Shown: positions 19,628 through 30,251 of the stretch, piece after piece | Layout: each line of letters starts with the position of its first letter | How positions within the stretch are numbered: the stretch's first letter is position 1 | Program-made: the position numbers and the translations under genes | Notes under the pieces: generated by a model | What the model was told of the DNA's origin: nothing | Seen by the model: the letters and a program-made list of their open reading frames with translations, nothing else | The model's database searches: none | DNA from: Triticum aestivum | Lineage: Eukaryota; Streptophyta; Magnoliopsida; Poales; Poaceae | NCBI RefSeq assembly: GCF_018294505.1 | Contig: NC_057804.1 | Span: 253,446,745 to 253,510,744 of the forward strand | DNA: 64,000 nt | Direction of reading: 5' to 3'

Positions 19628-21422
19628 CACGTTGATCACGAATTTGGAGTCTCCCCCACCGTTTTCTAGCCTAATTTTGTGTGTTTGTGTCCCAATTCGA
19701 AAATTCCCCACAAAAGGAGCCCCACCAAAATTTCTTGCATTTTGTTGGTACTTGTGAGTCTTTGTTGATTTTCATCCGTGGATCTCGTGTTGGGCAAGTG
19801 GATCTACCTCCCTTGGCGTTCCCTAGCCTAAAATTTTCTTTTTACCCATCCAATTTGGAGCTTGGAATCAAGTTCTTCCGCTCCTAGCTCGAGATGTGAA
19901 AATTTCGCCCAATATAGAGTCTTCTCAGCCTACCCTGGGTACCCGGACCCCTTTTCCCTGGGCACCCGGACCCCCGGGCAACTTTCGCCCAAACTCCCTG
20001 ACCACTCCGGGCGCCCGCACCCCATACCCCTGGGCACCCGGACCACCGGCCACTTTTCCGCCCAACTCGTTGACCACCCTAGGCACCCGCACCCTCCCAC
20101 CCCCGGGTGCCCGCGCCCTGAGTTTCAGCCCACTTCTGAAAACCGTTTTGGCCATAACTAATTCAGACGGAGTCTGATTTTCCTGTTCTTTAGCTCGTTT
20201 TGTAGCTATTGACATCCTTCATCCCACAAAATACTAACACGATCATTTGCCATCATCAACTGTTTCGAATTTTGACATCTTTGCATAGGCCCTCCGCCAT
20301 AACTTCCGCACCATCACATAGAACTTCCACAACCTAACCCATTTTGGTTCTTATTACATTTGTGGTTGTTTGAGTTGTGATTTGAGTCTTCTAAGGTGTT
20401 TTGGCTACTTAGGGATGGTTACATCTTCATCCACCACCGCACACTTGTATCGTTCCATCGACTACATCCACCACGAGCTTCCGTAACCGACAACGATCAT
20501 CCATCCTTTGAGACCATCTTCAACCGGAAGCAAGGCCGGTTACCACTGACTTCGTGAAAGGTTAAGTGTGATGAAGGTATCCATTCTGTCATAAACCTTT
20601 CCTTCCTCGCCATTACATATTCATAGCCCCACCATCTTATTTGCACACCTTCGTACCTATTGAGACTAGCTATCCGAGTATTGTCGGGCTTCGCGAAAAC
20701 TTGAGCACCTTAGTGATACGATATCATAGTGTTGCATCATTTGATATATCATATACTGCAATTGTTTGCTCCCGTGCATATCTTGTGATACTTGTCTCAT
20801 ATATTTGGTTGGGGCTCAATAAGTATAGTGGAAAGGAAGAGAAGAGGGAAAAAATCTCAAAAAAGAGGGAGATTCTAAGCAAGAAAAAGATCCAATGCTT
20901 ATAAGCAAAGAGCGGAGCATGATAAGAGATACTTGTGCATGAGGATATATGGAATATGAAGCATTTTGCTTGCATGCATATAGGTTGGTGCAAAGTGGTG
21001 AATCATGCCCAAACATGCAATCAAGTTAGCATCTCTCCTTGTGTTTGTGCAACAGGACCTTCGTCTCATTAGGCAATTTGTATTGCTCATCCCTATAGTT
21101 GCACAAGCCCCATTATCCCACTGCGTGTGTTTCTTTATTGGCCTGCTATATATTTGTGATCACTTGCTTTGCATTTTGAGTCCGTTGGATTTATTTCAAC
21201 ATTTACAATATCTTGGACTTCAATTTGCATGAATTTGTACCATTTGTCCTAACCAAGCCTCTCGATAAGCTTTACTTTGTAGGTGTGAGTGAACAAGTCC
21301 AGTACCAATTCCACTATTCTCTCAATTCACATTGAGTGAAACGGGATACATCCTCAGCTTTGGGAAAAGGTATCTTGGTATTGTTTATCTCATTTCCTAC
21401 TCACCTCTACTCGAGTCTTGTG
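19628..21422 (+). other. Long untranslated leader between PBS and gag
   Basis: I see no gene here. It holds a second motif cluster (annotated separately) and AT-rich sequence. A stretch near 20820-20910 (GAGAAGAGGG-type purine runs) also has no coding sense. A leader of about 1.8 kb is long but not unusual for large cereal gypsy elements. Confidence 0.45.
19930..20120. repeat. Cluster of GGGCACCCGG-type motifs, second set
   Basis: At least six more copies of the near-palindromic motif seen at 18785-18945 occur near 19933, 19957, 20005, 20030, 20068 and 20100. They are mostly in the CCTGGGCACCCGG form and alternate with C-rich spacers. The set lies in the leader, after the PBS. Confidence 0.75.
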
Positions 21423-21608
21423 ATGGATAGGCAAAGCACAACATCTTCGGTCCTCGACCGCATTGAGCGACTTGCCATCGACATATGACACTCAGAAGCA
21501 AGGAAAAGGGACTACCTCGATGACAAGTTGGACGCTCACATGGATGACATCTGACACGTGCTGGCCAACTACGAAGTCTACTTCCCCTTCGTCATCTTCA
21601 AGGTGTAG
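21423..21608 (+). pseudogene. N-terminal part of gypsy gag (split by insertion)
   Basis: The ATG at 21423 begins MDRQSTTSSVLDRIERLA, followed by charged residues (KRDYLDDKLDAHMDDI), as I recall for gag starts of this cereal family. Two in-frame stops occur within 60 codons. The frame is cut at 21608 by the element 21609-28611; the remainder is at 28612-30246. Confidence 0.55.
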
Positions 21609-22563
21609 TGATGAGACATCGTCTTCGGAGAAGAGGGTGTTCAAGGGGAGATCCGATCTTCACGGTGTAGGGTCGATAAATGGATGGGGATAACTAGTTG
21701 CAAGCAGCCAAAAAAAGGAAAATAAGAGATTATGACCCGACGAGGAAGATGCTCACCGAAGCTTGCAATCCAAACATCACTGATCCACAACCCGAAAGTA
21801 CTACCCGACACAACCATGCTCAAGTTGTGGAGCACGGGATAGGTGCAATCCGCAAGGGAAATCACGAACTCTAACTCACACAACACGATCTAGTCATGGA
21901 GCATGAATTAGGAGAAATTTCTCAAGGAATCACGAGAATAAGGGTAACAAGAGCTCCCCAATATCAGGAGGAGTCTATGTCTTTGGTCTTTGATAGAAAT
22001 GGCCAAAGTCCCCAAGAAAGGGAGGAGCTAGCCTATTTATAATCGATACAACCCCCCTGGATAGGTGTGAAAGAGAACCAGCTTTGGTTTGACTAAATGG
22101 CTTAGAGACTTAATGAGGTAGCTTCTTGAAAACTCTCATTAGAGGTGGTTGGCAGTTCCTGACCAAACATTGTTCACTGGAGTCAAACAATGTTTCCGTC
22201 AGCAGAAAACTCGATTTCTGGGAACCTTTCGCAAGTTGGGATATCCAAACTCGTGCAAAACACTGTTTCGTCAGAATCAGAACAATGTTTCTTCGGCAGA
22301 CAACTCATTTCTTCATGAATTCATAACTTTGTTTCTTTGCCATAAAACATTGTTTTGCATGGACTGAAATGTGTTTGTCCTTCTTCGATATCGCACCTAA
22401 GTTCAACCAACAACAAAGGAGGTGAAGGCACAACCATGTTTGAAGGTTAAATGATAGACTTAAGTTAGCGTTCACCTGATCATGTATTTGCATTGCATGA
22501 CTTCTTGTGATTGGATCGTTGATGATTGGTGGTGTGGTGCCCATGGTTGGGATGTGCTCATCA
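21609..22563 (-). repeat. 3' LTR of the 21609-28611 element
   Basis: This pairs with 27655-28611. Its minus-strand TATA box (TATAAATA) is at 22034-22041. It contains several ACATTGTT/AACAATGTTT strings, which suggest local secondary structure. Confidence 0.85.
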
Positions 22564-22581
22564 TCCTCCCCCTCTTGAGAA
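22564..22581 (-). other. Polypurine tract
   Basis: On the minus strand AAGAGGGGGAGGA ends one base before the LTR start TGATGAG. This is the expected site of plus-strand DNA priming and identifies 21609-22563 as the 3' LTR. Confidence 0.75.
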
Positions 22582-22628
22582 GGAGTTGTCCTCGACTCTA
22601 AAGGCCAAATGTATGGGGTAAGATCGGA

Positions 22629-23095
22629 TGAGGGAGTCCTGGACTAAGGGGTCCTCGTGCGTCCGGGCTATGTGATATGGGCCGGACTGATGGGCCATGA
22701 AGATACAAGATAGAAGAACCTTCCCCGTGTCCGGATGGGACTCTCCTTTGCGTGGATGGCAAGCTTGGCATTCGGATTATGCACTTTTCTTCTTCTGTAA
22801 CCGACTCTGTACAACCCTAGACCCCTCTGGTGTCTATATAAACCTGAGGGTTTAGTCCGTAGGGCAAGATCACAATCATACATGCTAGACATCTAGGGTT
22901 TAGCCATTACGATCTCAGGTAGATCAACTCTTGTAACCCCTATATTCATCATAGTCAATCAAGCAAGAAGTAGGGTATTACCTCCATTAAGAGGGCCCGA
23001 ACCTGGGTAAACATCGTGTCCCCTGCCTCCTTGTTACCTTCGATCCTTAGGCGCACAGTTTGGGACCTCCTACCCGAGATCTGCCGGTTTTGACA
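22629..23095 (+). repeat. 5' LTR of Fatima-like element
   Basis: The 467-bp LTR begins TGAGGGAGTC and ends TTTTGACA. A TATA box (TATATAAA) lies at 22835-22842. The flanking TCGGA at 22624-22628 would be the target duplication, but its partner was not found. Confidence 0.75.
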
Positions 23096-23120
23096 CTGAC
23101 ATTGGTGCTTTCATTGAGAG
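23096..23120 (+). other. Primer binding site region of Fatima-like element
   Basis: The post-LTR block CTGACATTGGTGCTTTCATT is the one I recall after Fatima-type LTRs. The primer tRNA was not worked out. Confidence 0.5.
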
Positions 23121-23127
23121 TTCCCCT

Positions 23128-24300
23128 GTGTCACTACCAGAAGGCTCGATGGCTCGATCAGCCATCCACCACAACACCGCCCTGAGGGAGACTTTTCTCC
23201 CCGGCCAAATCTTCTTATTCGGCAGCTTCACACTGCGGGCCAATTCAATTGGTCATCTGGGGCAAATCGATAGCTACGCCCCTGGTCGTCAGATCAGGTT
23301 CGGAAACCTATGCTACATCGCTGATATCCGGGGAGACTTGATCTTCCAAGGGTTCGCGACCTTAACCGCGACTCCGGTCTCAGAACTGGAACACCTCATC
23401 AAGTCCGAAGATGGGGGTTTGGAACCCGTCGGACTCTCCGAAGCCATAGAGCTCAACACCGAAGATACGGAGGGGGGGTCGTTTCACCGGCTGGCTCGGA
23501 GTCGCTCCAGACTCTCGCTGTCCTCATCAAGCCGGACTCACCTCCGTATACCTACTCCGAACTATCGAGGTCCGGGTTATACGAGCTCGGTCGAGGAACT
23601 CCTGTCCTGCCATGCTCCACGGATTCTTGCTTCCCTGTCCAGACCCCACTATTAAATGGGGCTCTAGACTTAATGCGATCTCTCACCATTATAGAAGGAT
23701 CGCCACCGAACTATTTCCAGGCCACACTAGGGGCTGAGAGCAAGGAATTTTACATCCCACCCACCACCCACTTCATAGCCACTCTCGAGTATTTAACCGA
23801 CATGCTTGAGTACGCCTCCGAAGACATCGACGGCATGACCGACGATGCCGGAGAAGAGCAAGGCCAGAACCCGCCGTTTACTGGACGCTGGACGTCCACA
23901 TCTTCATGTGACGTATACATGGTGTACACAACCAAAGAGAACGACGCCGACGACGAGAATATCCTAGAGGATTAACCTGCTGAAGTACCTATGAAGCATC
24001 GACATCAACGACACTAATCAAAATCGCGTCACGGAAAAGACAACAATACTGACACCAGAGACAATAACATCCCGGATAATACGAAGACCAAGAAGCCCCT
24101 ATCGAGCCAACATCCGAACAGGAACATTGGGAAGAGGGGAAAGTCAACCCCGATGACCATATCGGGAACGAGGGCTCGGAGGATAGTAACTACCTGCTGA
24201 CCTCCGAAGAGGACGAGAGCCTGGGCGATGAGGACTTCATCGTACCAGAGGACCCCCTCTAACAAGAGCGCTTTTAGCGCCGGCTAATCGCCACAACAAG
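23128..24300 (+). pseudogene. N-terminal half of Fatima-like gag, several frames
   Basis: The gag probably begins at MARSAIHHNTALRETFLPG (within the first frame) and runs on as DLIFQGFATLTATPVSELEH and a Ser/Arg-rich part to 23655. It then continues in a second frame (23673-23975, acidic, Glu/Asp-rich) and in highly charged sequence to about 24300. At least two frameshifts are needed. This part has no known domain; in the family it precedes the conserved gag core. Confidence 0.6.
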
Positions 24301-24817
24301 AAGCCTGAAAAAGAAGCGGCAACAACTGCAAGCCGATCAGGACTTACTCAATGACAGATGGACTAATGTCCTAACAGCAGAGGAATACGGCCTCGAGCGC
24401 TCAACTAAAAGTTACCCAAAGCGCAGGTTGCTCTCCCAATTTGACGAGGAGGTCCCGGAGCCTATATTGACAGCAGGTAACGCAATTGACGGACCTGACC
24501 GTCCACCTCGTGGTTGAGACATTGCGGCAACTCAAGCCGAACACCAACCTGCGCCACCTCGCCCTAGAGGCGAAGAAGCAGCGGCCGCAAGATGCACGCA
24601 CAACCTGCGACAGGACCTGGACAACAGAGCCAGTCATACCAGATCAATTTATGGATCGCGAGGGCGTCCACAAGCATGAGATGATGGCCATCAAGACTGG
24701 CGCGGCACACACAACCTCACATGGGCCGAAAACCGCATACGGACTCCATCCGAACTGCGCCGTGACGTCGCCTGACACATAGGAGCCGCACACCCCCTAT
24801 GCTTCACTGATGAAGTA
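24301..24817 (+). pseudogene. Charged middle part of Fatima-like gag
   Basis: Short open pieces of Arg/Asp/Gln-rich sequence in different frames link the N-terminal gag to the conserved core. No motif is visible. I treat it as decayed gag rather than as separate genes. Confidence 0.4.
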
Positions 24818-25708
24818 ATGGAACACCAGTTCCCGGAAGGGTTTAAACCTGTAAACATCGAATCATACGATGGCACCACAGATCCCACAGTATGGATTGA
24901 AGACTTTCTTCTCCATATCCACATGGCCCGTGGTGATGACCTCCATGCCATCGAGTACCTCCCCCTAAAACTTAAGGGACCAACACGGCATTGGCTGAAC
25001 AGCCTCCCAGAAAACTCTATTGGAAGCTGGAAAGACTTGGAGGACGCCTTTAGAGACAACTTCCAAGGTACCTATGTTCGGCCCCCGGATGCCGATGACC
25101 TTAGTCACATAATCCAGCAACCCGGTGAGTCAGCTCAGAAGCTCTAGACCAGGTTCTTAATAAAAAAGAATCAAATTGTGGATTGTCCGGACACAGAAGC
25201 CCTTGCGGCCTTCAAACATAGCGTCCGAGATGAGTGGCTTGCCCGACACCTCAGCCAAGAGAAACCGAAGTCCATGGCAGCCCTTACCACACTTATGACC
25301 CGCTTTTGTGCGGGAGAAGATAGCTGGCTCGCTCATAGAAGCAATAGCACCAGCGACCCAGGCACTTCTGAAGTCAGAGACGACAATGGCAAACCACGAC
25401 GCGACAAGAACAAGCGTCGAAATTACGCAGAAGACACGTCGGTGAACACCGGATTCAGTGGCTCCAAATCCGGTCAACGGAAGAACCATTGAAAGGAAAT
25501 AAAGATGGTCCATCTAGTTTGGATAGAATACTTGATCGGTCTTGCCAGATTCATGGCACCCCCGACAAACCTGCCAAGCACACCAATAGAAATTGCTGGG
25601 TGTTTAAACAGGCCGGCAAGCTCAATGCCGAACACAAGGGGAAAAGGCCGCCCAGCGAGGACGACGATGAAGAGCCTCGCCTACCGAACACAGGGGGGCA
25701 GAAGCAAT
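24818..25708 (+). pseudogene. Fatima-like gag core and zinc knuckle
   Basis: The retrotransposon gag core is clear: FKPVNIESYDGTTDPTVWIE, HWLNSLPENSIGSWKDLE and DAFRDNFQGTYVRPPDADDL, ending with a stop at 25147. It resumes in the same frame (CPDTEALAAFKHSVRDEWLA, FCAGEDSW) to 25492. From 25489 another frame gives the knuckle CQIHGTPDKPAKHTNRNC. The assembly gap cuts the frame at 25709. The protein would coat and package RNA. Confidence 0.8.
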
Positions 25709-25996
25709 NNNNNNNNNNNNNNNNNNNNNNNNNNNNNNNNNNNNNNNNNNNNNNNNNNNNNNNNNNNNNNNNNNNNNNNNNNNNNNNNNNNNNNNNNNNN
25801 NNNNNNNNNNNNNNNNNNNNNNNNNNNNNNNNNNNNNNNNNNNNNNNNNNNNNNNNNNNNNNNNNNNNNNNNNNNNNNNNNNNNNNNNNNNNNNNNNNNN
25901 NNNNNNNNNNNNNNNNNNNNNNNNNNNNNNNNNNNNNNNNNNNNNNNNNNNNNNNNNNNNNNNNNNNNNNNNNNNNNNNNNNNNNNNNNNNNNNNN
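25709..25996. other. Assembly gap of 288 N
   Basis: All bases are N. The true distance between gag and protease is unknown, and any open frame that crosses this block has no meaning. Confidence 1.
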
Positions 25997-26676
25997 ACGA
26001 ATGCAAGCGCGCATTAAGGGACGTCTACACCGTAGAGCCAGTCGCCCCAAAATTCAACCCATGGTCGGCTTGCCCGATCACATTCGATCAAAAGAACCAC
26101 CGGACCAGTATCAATCATGGAGGAACGACAGCTTTGGTCCTTGATCCAATCATCGACGGGTTCCATCTCACGCGAGTCCTCATGGACGGTGGTAGCAGCC
26201 TTAACCAACTTTATCAGGACACCGTCCGCAAAATGGGTATCGATCCGTCAAGAATCAAGCCCACGAAAACTACCTTTAAAAGAGTAATACCTGGCGTAGA
26301 GGCCCGCTGCTCAGGCACCATAACATTGGAAGTTGTCTTCGGCTCGTCCGATAACTTCCGCAGTGAAGACTTGATCTTCGATATAGTACCCTTCAGAAGC
26401 GGCTATCACGCACTGCTCGGATGGACCGCTTTTGCTCGATTCAATGCGGTGCCACACTATGCGTACTTAAAGCTCAAAATGCCCGGTCCATGTGGCGTTA
26501 TAACAATGAATGGAAACACGGAATGCTCCCTCCGCACAGAGGAGCACACCGCAGCTCTTGCAGCCGAGGTACAGAGCGGCCACTCTAAGCCGCACACCTC
26601 GTCGGTCACCAAACTACCGGATCCTCTTAAAAGATTCCGGACTGTCCCGCAAGCTAGCAGCTCGGTACATCCATAG
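25997..26676 (+). pseudogene. Protease region of Fatima-like element
   Basis: The frame starts inside the gap and reads WSACPITFDQKNHRTSINHG, then the retropepsin active site VLMDGGSSLNQLYQD (near 26180-26220). Protease strands (DLIFDIVPFRSGYHALLGWTAF) and the terminal helix region to SSVHP follow, with a stop at 26674-26676. In a full element this leads into RT; here the frame stops and no RT follows. It is intact as a domain but not as a polyprotein. Confidence 0.75.
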
Positions 26677-27580
26677 TTAGACTAGCAATTTCACTTCCGC
26701 CAATCGCCACGCACAACAGTGGAACTGGTACCACGCAGGCACCATTATGTGCTCCAAATACCTTGGGCATTGGCAGAGGCGCAATACGGGAAGATCTATA
26801 GTGCGGCTCAACCCTATATAATCTTCTACCATTTTTATGCTTACCTTTTTACCACAGGTGCATTCAAGCCCATGTATCCTACGGACTTGCAAGGGCTCAC
26901 TCATGGCCCGGTTTTGTCCAGCAAACAGAAGACCGTTTCCTTCAAGGAACCTCTCTCTACATGACAAAAGCGGCACAGACGTGCGGCAGGACATCCAAAG
27001 GACTCTTCGGACTAAACCTTATTTAAAAAAGACCTCTATTGAGATTTTCTCCTTGTTATTAGCCCCTCGGCATGTAAATGATTTTGGTGTTTAGGGTATC
27101 CCCTGTAAGATCACGTCTTGACGTGTCAATAAGATTTTAGTAGCGACATATTTTTGGTATCTACTTCATTTATAAAACTGTAGTCCGTCTCTCCAGTTGT
27201 CACACATACCTCGACATCCATTGCCAAGGGCTCTATATGGCCACTTATGAGCCACTAAACGAAAGTACGAACAACTTTGTAGCACACTTCGGCATCCTGA
27301 GCTTGGCATTATATGCATCAGCTCCGAATCATGTCTTTGGTCAATAGTTGGGTTGCCCGACTCCTGTGTTTGCTACCTTACGTTCCGGTTGTTCGGCTAT
27401 GGTAGTAAAGGGAGAACTACTATGATTGTGTTTCTGGTATGTTTGGTCAAGCACCTCAATAGAGAAAGCCGAAAACTGACTGTCATGATACGGCGAGATC
27501 TGGTCAGCCATTCGGTGACTTACTAAATCTTTAACAATTTTTTACGTTTCAAACGAAGGACTATTTTCCAGTCTTACACA
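26677..27580 (+). other. 3' tail of Fatima-like element
   Basis: The protease frame continues beyond its stop for about 95 codons (VELVPRRHHYVLQIPWALAE) to 26964. AT-rich non-coding sequence follows. I recall similar text near the 3' ends of Fatima-type elements. It carries no known domain, and the element's 3' LTR is missing. Confidence 0.4.
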
Positions 27581-27639
27581 TAACAAACTAAAAAGGATAG
27601 ATCTAGCAACAAAGATACAGATCCTACCATGTAAACCTT

Positions 27640-27654
27640 GCTCCGAATACCAGA
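27640..27654 (-). other. Primer-binding-site-like sequence of the 21609-28611 element
   Basis: Two bases beyond the 5' LTR end the minus strand reads TGGTATTCGGAGC, close to the initiator tRNA-Met type TGGTATCAGAGC. Confidence 0.5.
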
Positions 27655-28611
27655 CGATGCGACACCATATTCGGAGAAGAGGGTGTTCAACGGGAGGTCC
27701 GATCTTCACGACGTGGGATCGATAAATGGATGGGGATAACTAGCTGCAAGTAGCCAAAAAAGGAAACTAAGAGATTATGACACGACGAGGAGGATGCTCA
27801 CCGAAGCTTGCAATACGAACATTCGCCGATCCACAACCCGCAAATACTACCCCACACAACCACGCTCAAGTCGTGGAGCATGGGATAGGTGCAATCTGTA
27901 AGGGAAACCATGAACTCTAAGGCACACAACACGATCTAGTCATGGAGCACGAACTAGGAGAAATTTCTCAAGGAATCACGAGAATAAGGGTAACAAGAGC
28001 TCTCCAATCTCAGGAGGAGTTTATGTGTTTGGTTTTTGATAGAATTGGCAAAAATCCCCAACAAAGGGAAGAGCTAGCCTATTTATAATCGAGGCAACCC
28101 CCCTGGATAGGTGTGAAAGAGAACCAACTTTGGTTTGACTAAATGGCTTAGAGACTTAATGAGGTAGCTTCTGGAAAACTCTCGTTGGAGGTGGTTGGTA
28201 GTTCCCGACCAAACATTGTTCACTGGAGTGGAACAATGTTTCCTTCAGCAGCAAACTCGAGTTCGAACCTTTCGCAAGTTGGGATATCCAAACTCGTGAA
28301 AAACATTGTTTCGTCAGAATTGGAACAATGTTTGTTTGGCAGACAACTCATTTGTTCATGAATTCCTAACTTTGTTTCTTCGCCATAAAACATTGTTTTG
28401 CACAGATTGAAATGTGTTTGGCCTTCTTCGATACCGCACCTGAGTTCAACCAACAACCTAGGAGGTGAAGGCACAACCATGTTTTCAAGGTCAAACGATA
28501 GACTTAATTAAGTTAGCATTCATCTGATCATGTATTTGCATTGCGCGACTTCTTGTGATTGGACTGCTGATGGTTAGTGGTGCAGTGCCCATGGTTGGGA
28601 TGTCCTCATCA
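27655..28611 (-). repeat. 5' LTR of the 21609-28611 element
   Basis: This aligns along its length with 21609-22563. Its left end reads CGATGCGAC where the partner reads TGATGAGAC. The TATA box on the minus strand lies at 28080-28087. Confidence 0.85.
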
Positions 28612-30246
28612 TGGAGATGCTCAAGTCGCAAATCTTTGGAGCGGGCACATGATGAAAGTACCACGCAGCACCGTCGTCATCTTCGAGATGACCGCCAAGA
28701 AACCCGCAAGCCACATGTGCATGATGACGAAGAGAGACATCGACTAAAAGTTCAAACACAACAACGTCACCACCAAGAGGAAGCTATGGCTACCACCACA
28801 ACTTCGACATCTTCGCCAAGTGTTCTCAAGGCATCCTCACCTTTGGACGTACGACATCTTCGCCTACTTCCCACGAGTATGCCTACATTGACATCATCAA
28901 CTCCAAGGCGGCCACCTACAAGTGAGGGCGACACTTCCATCTTCAGAAGCCCCTCAAGGAAGATGACCAAGCATGGGAAATTCCCTTCGGTCATGGAGAC
29001 GAGCTACGAGGTGCCACATCATGTGGGCTTCATACAAGATGGCGACAAGATGATCGAGCAAGGGCCACCCCCTTCGGCCACGGCAACAAGCACAAACCTC
29101 TTCAATAACATGAACACGACACCCTAATGGGAATCTTACTCCGAGTCGAGCTATGACACCGCACATGAGACCTTATCTTTGGCCTCGTAGGAGAGCGATG
29201 ATTTGCCACATCCTACGGCATTCATATTTGGAGGCGTTACGGATGCGGAGGTTGATCGTGGGACCATCCCTTCAATAAGGGATACGATAGGAGTTGAGCA
29301 TGGAGACATTTGCACCTATATCTCTCCGAAACCCACATATGACGAGATGCCCCATTTTCCATGTGAGGAGAGCCACCACCCCATGAGTGAGATGAGTGAC
29401 TCCACTATATATTACATTGAGTGCATTTCCTATGAGAGGATGAGTGTGTTCACCACTAGCCCCACACACGAGAGCATGCCACACATCTTATGTGAAATTG
29501 AGAGCCATTTGAGTGACTCCACCAACCATATGAATGAGTGCATCCTAGTGGGAGTGGGTGAGACACAACACTTAGTGAGTGAGGTAGTTGAGAGGGCATG
29601 TGAGACCACTATGATTTGTAATGACTTAACCTCTACTCTGAGTGTGTTTTATTCTTTGGTGCTAGGTCTCATACATGACGACGTGCCTACCCTCGACGAG
29701 TCCATACCTCCAATGGCGACGACGATGCCATGGTGGACGATGATGCACCCCCACATGGTTCCGTCATGATACCTCACCTACACCACATGAGTAGAACTCC
29801 AAAGGTAACATAGGTGATGGTGCTTCGCTTGTCCCACTAGTGGACTATCTTCACATCGATTTCTTGCATGATGATGACCACCTTATGGATTCACTACATA
29901 CTATGTTTTCTACATGCTTAGATGTGCCACCTATTTATGATGAATATGATGACGAGCATGTCGAATTGCCTAGTTGTGATGCTATGCTCCATAGGATATT
30001 ATGTGAATATTCTACCGGGCACGTCATGTTTGACAATCCCTTAAACTTGTCATATGCTATGAGTGAGATCTCCCATATAACATCATTACAATCTCAACAT
30101 AGTACCTATGCATGATGCACTAACATAAATCCCATTTGCACTTATGGCATAGATGACAAGATGATGGTTATTGGATTTTTCTTCTCTTGCGATGATATTA
30201 CTATGCTACCTTTGCAAAATGTATGGAATTCATCACATATACCATG
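28612..30246 (+). pseudogene. Continuation of plus-strand gypsy gag or non-autonomous ORF
   Basis: After the insertion a plus-strand frame continues with His/Arg-rich sequence (ESTTQHRRHLRDDRQETRK) and a Thr/Ser/Pro-rich part (to 29127). A further frame (29203-29769 and 29840-30115) has repeated, Glu/Met/His-rich units such as EMPHFPCEESHHPMSEMSDS and HESMPHILCEIE. At least three stops interrupt it. I recognise no enzyme motif. It resembles the structural ORF of a non-autonomous cereal gypsy element. It is cut at 30251 by the chromovirus LTR. Confidence 0.5.
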
Positions 30247-30251
30247 CCATG

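Larger units (their letters stand above)
22629..27580 (+). mobile_element. Truncated Fatima-like gypsy element without RT, integrase or 3' LTR
   Basis: The element starts with an LTR beginning TGAGGGAGTCCTGGA, recalled as the Fatima LTR start of wheat. PBS, gag, zinc knuckle, assembly gap, protease and a 3' tail follow on the plus strand. After the protease the sequence passes straight to 3'-tail-like sequence, so RT, RNase H and integrase are absent. No 3' LTR is found before the host leader sequence near 27580. The right end is approximate. Confidence 0.75.
21609..28611 (-). mobile_element. Minus-strand LTR element containing a nested Fatima-like element
   Basis: Two direct repeats of 955 and 957 bp (21609-22563 and 27655-28611) are bounded by the inverted ends TGATGAG/CTCATCA. 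Flanks TGTAG (21604-21608) and TGGAG (28612-28616) form a target duplication with one mismatch. A polypurine tract beside the left copy, a TATAAATA on the minus strand in both copies and a PBS-like site beside the right copy give the minus orientation. Of its own interior only about 65 bases on the left and perhaps 75-100 on the right remain visible; the rest is the Fatima-like insertion. Confidence 0.85.

Noticed and set aside
25489..26676. Apparent 395-codon open frame
   Set aside because: It crosses 288 N; the two sides are gag and protease of a Fatima-like element, and the frame relation between them is unknown.
28220..28480. Open frame in the LTR at 27655-28611
   Set aside because: No second-copy conservation of the frame in the paired LTR, where the equivalent sequence is interrupted; repeated ACATTGTTT strings explain the composition.
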